In this document: piece after piece, positions 42,410 through 47,500 of the stretch
Layout: each line of letters begins with the position of its first letter
Position numbering within the stretch: position 1 is the first letter of the stretch
NCBI GenBank assembly: GCA_002005505.1
Contig: KV908529.1
Coordinates: 152,315 to 199,814, forward strand
Reading direction: 5' to 3'
DNA length: 47,500 nucleotides
DNA from: Botryococcus braunii
Lineage: Eukaryota > Chlorophyta > Trebouxiophyceae
Program-made: the position numbers and the translations under genes
Notes under the pieces: model-generated
Told to the model about the DNA's origin: nothing
Database searches by the model: none
The model's input: only the letters and a program-made list of their open reading frames with translations

Positions 42410-44604
42410 CTACAAAGGCCCCAACTGGGTCACAGGGCAGATCAGGTGCGCCTCAAAGGCAATGCGCTCCCGCAGCACGAGGGGCAACCTCTCAATGGCA
42501 CCCCACAATGCCAGCGACGGCGAGGGGGCCCCAGCTCGGACCAGCTTCCTCGCTGTGTAAAAGACTCCCGCAAGGGCTCGGGCCCTTTCCCTCCTCACCC
42601 GAACTAGCTCATCCAGTGGCCACGGCAAGCGGCTCTCCATCCGCTTTGCCAGGTAAAGCGGCATGGGGTGCATCTTCCACGCATCCCTTCCTTCCTTCAC
42701 CCTAGAACGGGCAAGGAAGATAGCTGCATGGATCAGGACATGCTGGACCCACGGGGGACGCATCACCTCGCAGACATACCGCAGCACCCGCAAGCTCGGG
42801 GTGGCCATACCCCGATAGGGGAATTTCCATGGCAAGAAAGGATTGCTTGTTGGTTGATGGTAATCTGCGGGAAAGCCGACAGCGAGGCCGTGCTCGAACG
42901 CGCATTTGAGGCACTCCACCGACCCGCCCTCCACAGCAGCACCAAATGTCTTCATGGACAAAGGGACACCATGCTGGAGTGCGTACCGCAGGGCACCTGC
43001 TTGGCCTGCACGTGCAGCACACTCGGTGACGTCGCTGTCAAGTGTAACCCCCAGTCTATGCACAAGCTGAAGCATCTCCTCTCCCTCCGTGGCAGCTCTC
43101 CCGCCGTCCTGGCTGTGCAACAGCTTTGGTGGGCCGCTGAGCTTTACTGCAAGACGTAGGCACGCCAAACTGTTGTACATGATTGCAAGGCGAGCGGGGT
43201 GGTCATTACTCTCTGCAGCTGGGCACTGGTACCCGTAGTCGTACAGAGCCTGCATGCAGTCAGGGCGTCTGAAACTTATTGCCCCACTCATGGCATCATT
43301 CCAGTGCCATTCCCTAAGCTGTTCACGACTCCGCTGGAGGCAGTAGCGGAGGGCCTCTAAGCTCTCAGAGCTTGCAGCCGCGACTGCCTCGTCCCCCTCC
43401 CACATGCAGCCAGCCTGCTCCAGGAATTCCAAGCAGGCTAGGCTTCCACCCCTGGCCGCAATACTAAAAAGGTTGTTATGACGTAGCAGTCCCGGATTCT
43501 GGTCAACAAGGTTCTGGAGGATTTGGAGCTGGCCTGCACGAGCTGCAGACGCAGCCGCCGCCACCACGTCTGTATAGCCAGCCCTGCAGACCCCATGCAA
43601 AACATACGTTGGAAGACAGCACTGGGTTTTCACATCTGCATGGCCACTTCGTCGGCTGCCAAGGCAGTGGAAAATGCACCAAAGCCAATATTTGCGGGTG
43701 CTCAAATCGGATGCATTTGTAGTTCCGTTCCTCAGCCCTTGTGGCCCTTGCACCGAATATTAGTGGAGTGAAAGCCAAGTCCTGCATTTCTAGGGGGAAA
43801 AGGGAGGGAGAGCATGCACGAGGTCAGAATGTACTGAGTATATTATAAACCTGCCGAACATGTTTGGGTAATCTTATGTATACCTCCAGCATTTTCTCTT
43901 AAACAAAAAACATCGAGGCCATGTTTTTACCTTTTCAAAATCTGAAGGCATTCCCACTGGCCCTTTGATGCAGCCACATCAGGCAACTTCAGCCACTTGT
44001 AGGCTGATTTCATCATGCAATCCTCATTCAGAATTCTGCACGTTGGATTATCAGATGCCAGTAACTCCAGCACTGCATGCTTGCCGGTGCTGGCAGCAAA
44101 CTCCCAGACCCACCAATCGCAGGGGCACCCTCGCTGTGCTGCCAAAACCAGGAAGTCAGCCTTTCCCTCTCGTGCCGCAATGCGGCAGATCCATTCGGAG
44201 CGACACCCCGCATTGATTAGCGCCTCCAAACATGATGGCATTGGTTGCTGCACCGCACAGCAATACAGCTTGTACTCGAGGCAGAACGGCTCAGTGTCTG
44301 TCTCTAACTCAGGAAAGGCTGTCGCATAATCCTCGTGCTGCTCCCAAAGGTCTTGCGTGTGCACTGGGAAGATCGCATCGAAATCGGACGGCCATTCTGA
44401 AGAAAAGAGCCAGGCAAGGACATTCGCGTGGCCGCTGCCGCAGCCTGCTATCGCTGCCTCAAAAACTTGACACTTTCTCGCTTCTCCTGCTGACGCCCAG
44501 TCTGGGCTGTTCAGAGGAAGAAACATTTCCTCCTCACAGAGCAGACCAAGGCAGTGCAAGTGGCCTGCCCGGGCTGCATCCACATGGTCCCGGCAGCCCT
44601 GCAC
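42410..44604 (-). CDS. Ankyrin-type repeat protein, two exons
   Basis: The only good host-gene candidate. The upstream exon (44604-43931) ends LQILK plus two bases at a donor GTAAAAAC. Joining to 43583 (acceptor GTCTGCAG) restores the frame as LQILKRAGYTDVVAAAA, and the downstream exon runs to the stop at 42410. This gives about 615 residues and a 347-nt intron. Many degenerate ankyrin-like helical repeats are visible: AARAGHLHCLGLL, AAREGKADFLVLAAQ, AASTGKHAVLELLA, AASKGQWECLQIL, AARAGQLQILQNL, AARGGSLACLEFLEQ, AARAGQAGALRYALQ, AVEGGSVECLKCAFEHG. These repeats usually mediate protein binding. No other domain is recognised. The 5' end is uncertain, because the frame opens at a GTG and an upstream exon is likely. 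A nearer acceptor (TTTTCCCCCTAG at about 43791) would hit a stop. Confidence 0.72.
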
Positions 44605-44680
44605 CCCAAGAGGAGTTCATCACCGCGGCAAGGAACACTGAACCAGTAGCTCAAAGTTGTCTGCGGGAATGTTGGTCCTC

Positions 44681-44714
44681 ATGAGTCATGGTCCCTAGGG
44701 GGACCATGACTCAT
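44681..44714. repeat. Perfect 14-bp inverted repeat upstream of the ankyrin-type gene
   Basis: ATGAGTCATGGTCC at 44681-44694 and GGACCATGACTCAT at 44701-44714 with a 6-nt loop. TGAGTCA/TGACTCA is a bZIP (AP-1-like) core. Its location about 80 bp upstream of the first recognised exon makes a regulatory role possible, but this is inference. Confidence 0.5.
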
Positions 44715-44719
44715 AGTTG

Positions 44720-46600
44720 TTTGCAGGCATAGATGAAACCTCCTTGCATTGGCAAACATCAAACCCCACTCCACCCACGGAGTTGCATTGTGCTTTATGT
44801 GTACTTACTTGGTCCTTTGTCATTTATTCTCTCAACCATCCCCCTTCCCACGATGCGTACGCATTTTAGAGGATTTGGGCTCAATGTTACACCCCTTTGG
44901 GAGACTGAGGGTATGTATTTGGCAGCTCCGAAGGACGAAATTTAAAAAGGCCACCAACAAGGAGCTTGTCCTGGAGAGAAGGAAAACCAGATGCTGATGT
45001 CCTTTATGAGACTATTCGACAATAGCCGTAAGGTGGCTGGAAATGCCAATTTGTGGGGTTGAAGGGCGGTGGCCAACATCAAGGGAAATTTTGTACAGAA
45101 GCCCCAAATTTAAATCTTTTAGGAATAACCGCACACATTGTTATAGTTTGTAAAGCACACTCCTTCGCTAACGAGGCTTGTTGCAGAAGTCGCATGGAGC
45201 GATCTTGCTCACACCCCCACCACCAGCTTATGGGCCGCCTCCAGTACCTTGAGGCCCTATCTGTGTTCAAAACAATACCATATGTGCTCAAAAAAGACTT
45301 AGGCCGCACCGTGCAACTTGTTCTTGTTTGTGAAGCGCTCATCATTTTATGACTCTGACCCCCGCCACAAGCTTGCCGTCCGCCACTTTCGAACTAAAAA
45401 AACCATATGGGGTTGCCTGAGACCTCCTTGAATAAAAAACGACAAAGAAGAATCTGGTCAGGAAGTCGCCAGTTGGATCCTTTCCGCCATTGACCTCCAC
45501 TGAAAATTCGAGTATCTCTATTGGCCAAGAGCTCCTGACGGCCTTAGATGAAATAGCAAGATTGTGTGAGAGGGTCGGAACCTTTTAGTATTCAGAGTTT
45601 TGGCACACTACCTCTGATCAGGACTTCATGAGCAGAGTTTCCCGCACAAGCCCAAAATTACGTACTTTCGCTGCGATCCGTACAAACCGTAGAACATGCG
45701 ATCCTTCGGCTTCAGACCCACATCTCTTCTTCCCCACCCTTTTTTTCCTTCCTCCTGGACCGCCGCGTTTTCTTCCTTCGCCACCCCTCTTCTCGCCAGC
45801 GCCAGCCTACTTTCAGAGCTCGCGGTTTGTGGACCTCCCAGTCCACGCAGACCGCTAGCCATGAGCTCTGTCCGGTGCAGGTGTGGGCCCTATTGACTCC
45901 TCGTCGTCTCTCGTAACCTCGACTGAGCTTGTTTATGCTGCTGTGCCTGGCGAGCGGGGACATGCTGGCATGGTCCACAACACAAACCTCCACATTGAAT
46001 CAGCGCGCCTGCCTCTGCTTTTTCCCTCTTTTTGTGTTTTTTAACATCAAAACTTATATATGGAATTCAGTACGGGTACTGCGGTGGGATTTCGGGCGGT
46101 ATGTGGGGACCATGGGTGGTCATTGGCAGATCCTGATCCACACAATTACTCACCACCCACAATCATTCATTTTTTCCGGTTTATAATGAGCAGCAACTGT
46201 TTAGCCGTTTGTTGAGGGTACTTAAGTTTTTACTGGTTGTCCTCCATGTTAGCACCTCTCACATAGCCAATAGTCATTTGCAAATTGCTGAACAACGCAT
46301 GGACTTGCTCTGCATACTCACTTACAGACATATCACCATGCACTGTGCATATGACCCCAACACACCACAGCCCACTGTATGCATGTCGATTGAATGAATT
46401 GGTCAATACTGTACTTAGTGACATCCCCTGTCACATGCCATCAACAGCAGTGTAAACTATAGCATTTATAGCCCTTTATGAACGGTATAGATCATACTGG
46501 TACCTCAATGACATAAAACGTGACTTGTACGATATGCGTTCTCAATAGACATTACGTATGGTAGTACTTTAGGATCCCTGCAGTCCGAGCCATCCCTGGG
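44720..46600. other. No gene recognised
   Basis: Short frames only, with a pyrimidine-rich stretch at 45720-45800. No domain, tandem repeat or terminal repeat was found. Confidence 0.45.
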
Positions 46601-46620
46601 CAGCCCAGGAACGGCTCGGT

Positions 46621-47240
46621 ACTTGTCCGAAGCATGTTGGTATCTTTGACCAACCTCTACTGTTGGAGAGTGCTGTGTGCTGTTCCTGGAGACGTTGTAG
46701 CGTGGACGGTTTTTCCCACAGGCTACGAACTGACGCTGCCGTCCTGCCATCACTGCGGGTGTGATTAGGATTCTCAAAGTCGTCCCAGATATGATTGTGC
46801 TCAAACATTCAGACCAGTTAGATATTACTGCTGTGTGTATTGATGAGAGTGCATGACGAGAGCGCACTGACTGTTTGACCTCATTGAGACTTATGTTGAA
46901 GTTCACCGTTGTGGCGGTAAGATCGTTTCACTGTACAAACATCACAAAGAGACCTTGCTGAGTTACTGATGAACTATTATTGTATTCTAGTGACGTAAAG
47001 TAGACATCGCAAGGCCTCTTTGGTGCTGAACTCTGCTATCAGGCAAGGCGTAGTGTTACGTGGTCTTTAGCAAGAGTAAGAGCAGTTAACATCATATGTA
47101 AGACTTGTCCGAAGCATGTTGGTATCCTTGACCAACCTCTACTGTTGGAGAGTGCTGTGTGCTGTTCCTAAAAACGTTGTAGCGTGGACGGTTTTTCCCA
47201 CAGGCTACGAACTGACGCTGCCGTCGTGCCATCACTGCAG
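46621..47240 (+). repeat. Direct repeat with LTR-like A-spacer-B plan
   Basis: 46621-46758 and 47103-47240 are 138-bp direct repeats starting ACTTGTCCGAAGCATG and ending ATCACTGCGG or ATCACTGCAG. They differ at only a handful of sites. The second copy is preceded by ATGTAAG (TGTAA at 47097-47101), as in the copia-1 LTR, where TGTAAG precedes ACTTGATT. No LTR ends, PBS or TSD were found, so identity as an LTR is inferred only. Confidence 0.5.
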
Positions 47241-47410
47241 GTGACGCCGCAAGCAGAAATGCTTGAATGTCCACTGACCTTCTGGGGTATGGTGCTGGCC
47301 ACATCTGCCAGCAGGGGTCTCACCCAAACTTTCAGTGACAGGTACGGTACTGCCACCGCCCACTCATGGCCACAACTCATTATACTGGACACTGTGGGTG
47401 TGGGCGGTTG

Positions 47411-47482
47411 GGGGGGGGGCGGGGGTGAGGGTAGTTTTCCTAAGATGTCCAGGTAAATTGGACCCCGGGGGGGGGGGGGGGG
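47411..47482. repeat. Poly-G runs
   Basis: Two guanine runs (about 47411-47424 and 47466-47482) near the window end. They are possible G-quadruplex-forming tracts but may also reflect sequencing of homopolymers. Confidence 0.7.
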
Positions 47483-47500
47483 TGAACGTACGTATGGAAA

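Noticed and set aside
43503..43787. Alternative ORF starting MQDLAFTPLIF upstream of the ankyrin exon
   Set aside because: It has no ankyrin-type residues and lies within the intron in the frame-restoring model. Kept only as a possible alternative exon.

Overview
The window looks like nuclear DNA of a eukaryote with a repeat-rich genome, most likely a green alga or a related protist. The reasons are Ty1/copia and Ty3/gypsy retrotransposons, very long microsatellites, GT-AG introns, an ankyrin-type gene with an intron, and TGTAA elements (the chlorophyte poly(A) signal) at exactly the place in the LTRs where a poly(A) signal is expected. Species assignment is inference. No rRNA, tRNA or CRISPR array was seen, and almost nothing looks like an ordinary host gene except the ankyrin-type gene at 42.4-44.6 kb.

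Layout. 1-5.7 kb: microsatellites, each next to copies of one short dispersed repeat, plus a 133-bp MITE with a TSD and an inverted-repeat element. 6.4-9.0 kb: decayed transposase-like and Ty3/gypsy pol sequence on the minus strand. 9.06-10.98 kb: a 1.9-kb foldback palindrome. 12.4-23.0 kb: a decayed plus-strand Ty3/gypsy element (gag, protease, Dam-like methyltransferase domain), split by a complete 7.4-kb Ty1/copia element (copia-1, 14677-22045, TSD AATTC). 23.1-35.0 kb: copia fragments on both strands (copia-4 plus, copia-3 minus). These are interrupted by a solo LTR (25390-26849) and by a 1.5-kb foldback element (27004-32941). The foldback itself carries a young, internally deleted copia (copia-2, 28212-32630, TSD CGAAG). 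35-37.3 kb: unassigned ORFs. 37.76-39.52 kb: a second solo LTR (TSD CCCAG). 40.7-41.8 kb: a GT tract and a 51-bp minisatellite. 42.4-44.6 kb: the ankyrin-type gene. 46.6-47.2 kb: a direct repeat that may be another LTR of the same design.

Two observations stand out. (1) The copia LTRs share an unusual design. A unit A ends in a splice donor (GT), a spacer follows that ends in TGTAA, then a second copy B of the unit, then a short U5 tail. In the two solo LTRs, A contains three GT-AG introns and B is the same unit with all three precisely missing. This fits a cycle in which transcription starts at A, the leader is spliced, and reverse transcription rebuilds B from the spliced leader while A is inherited unspliced from the 3' LTR. 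(2) A small ORF between the primer-binding site and gag in copia-1 and copia-3 begins MAKKR(R)TKQTARKT, matching histone H3 residues R2-K9. The two copies differ only by synonymous changes across TKQTARKTT, which suggests a selected histone-tail mimic encoded by a retrotransposon.
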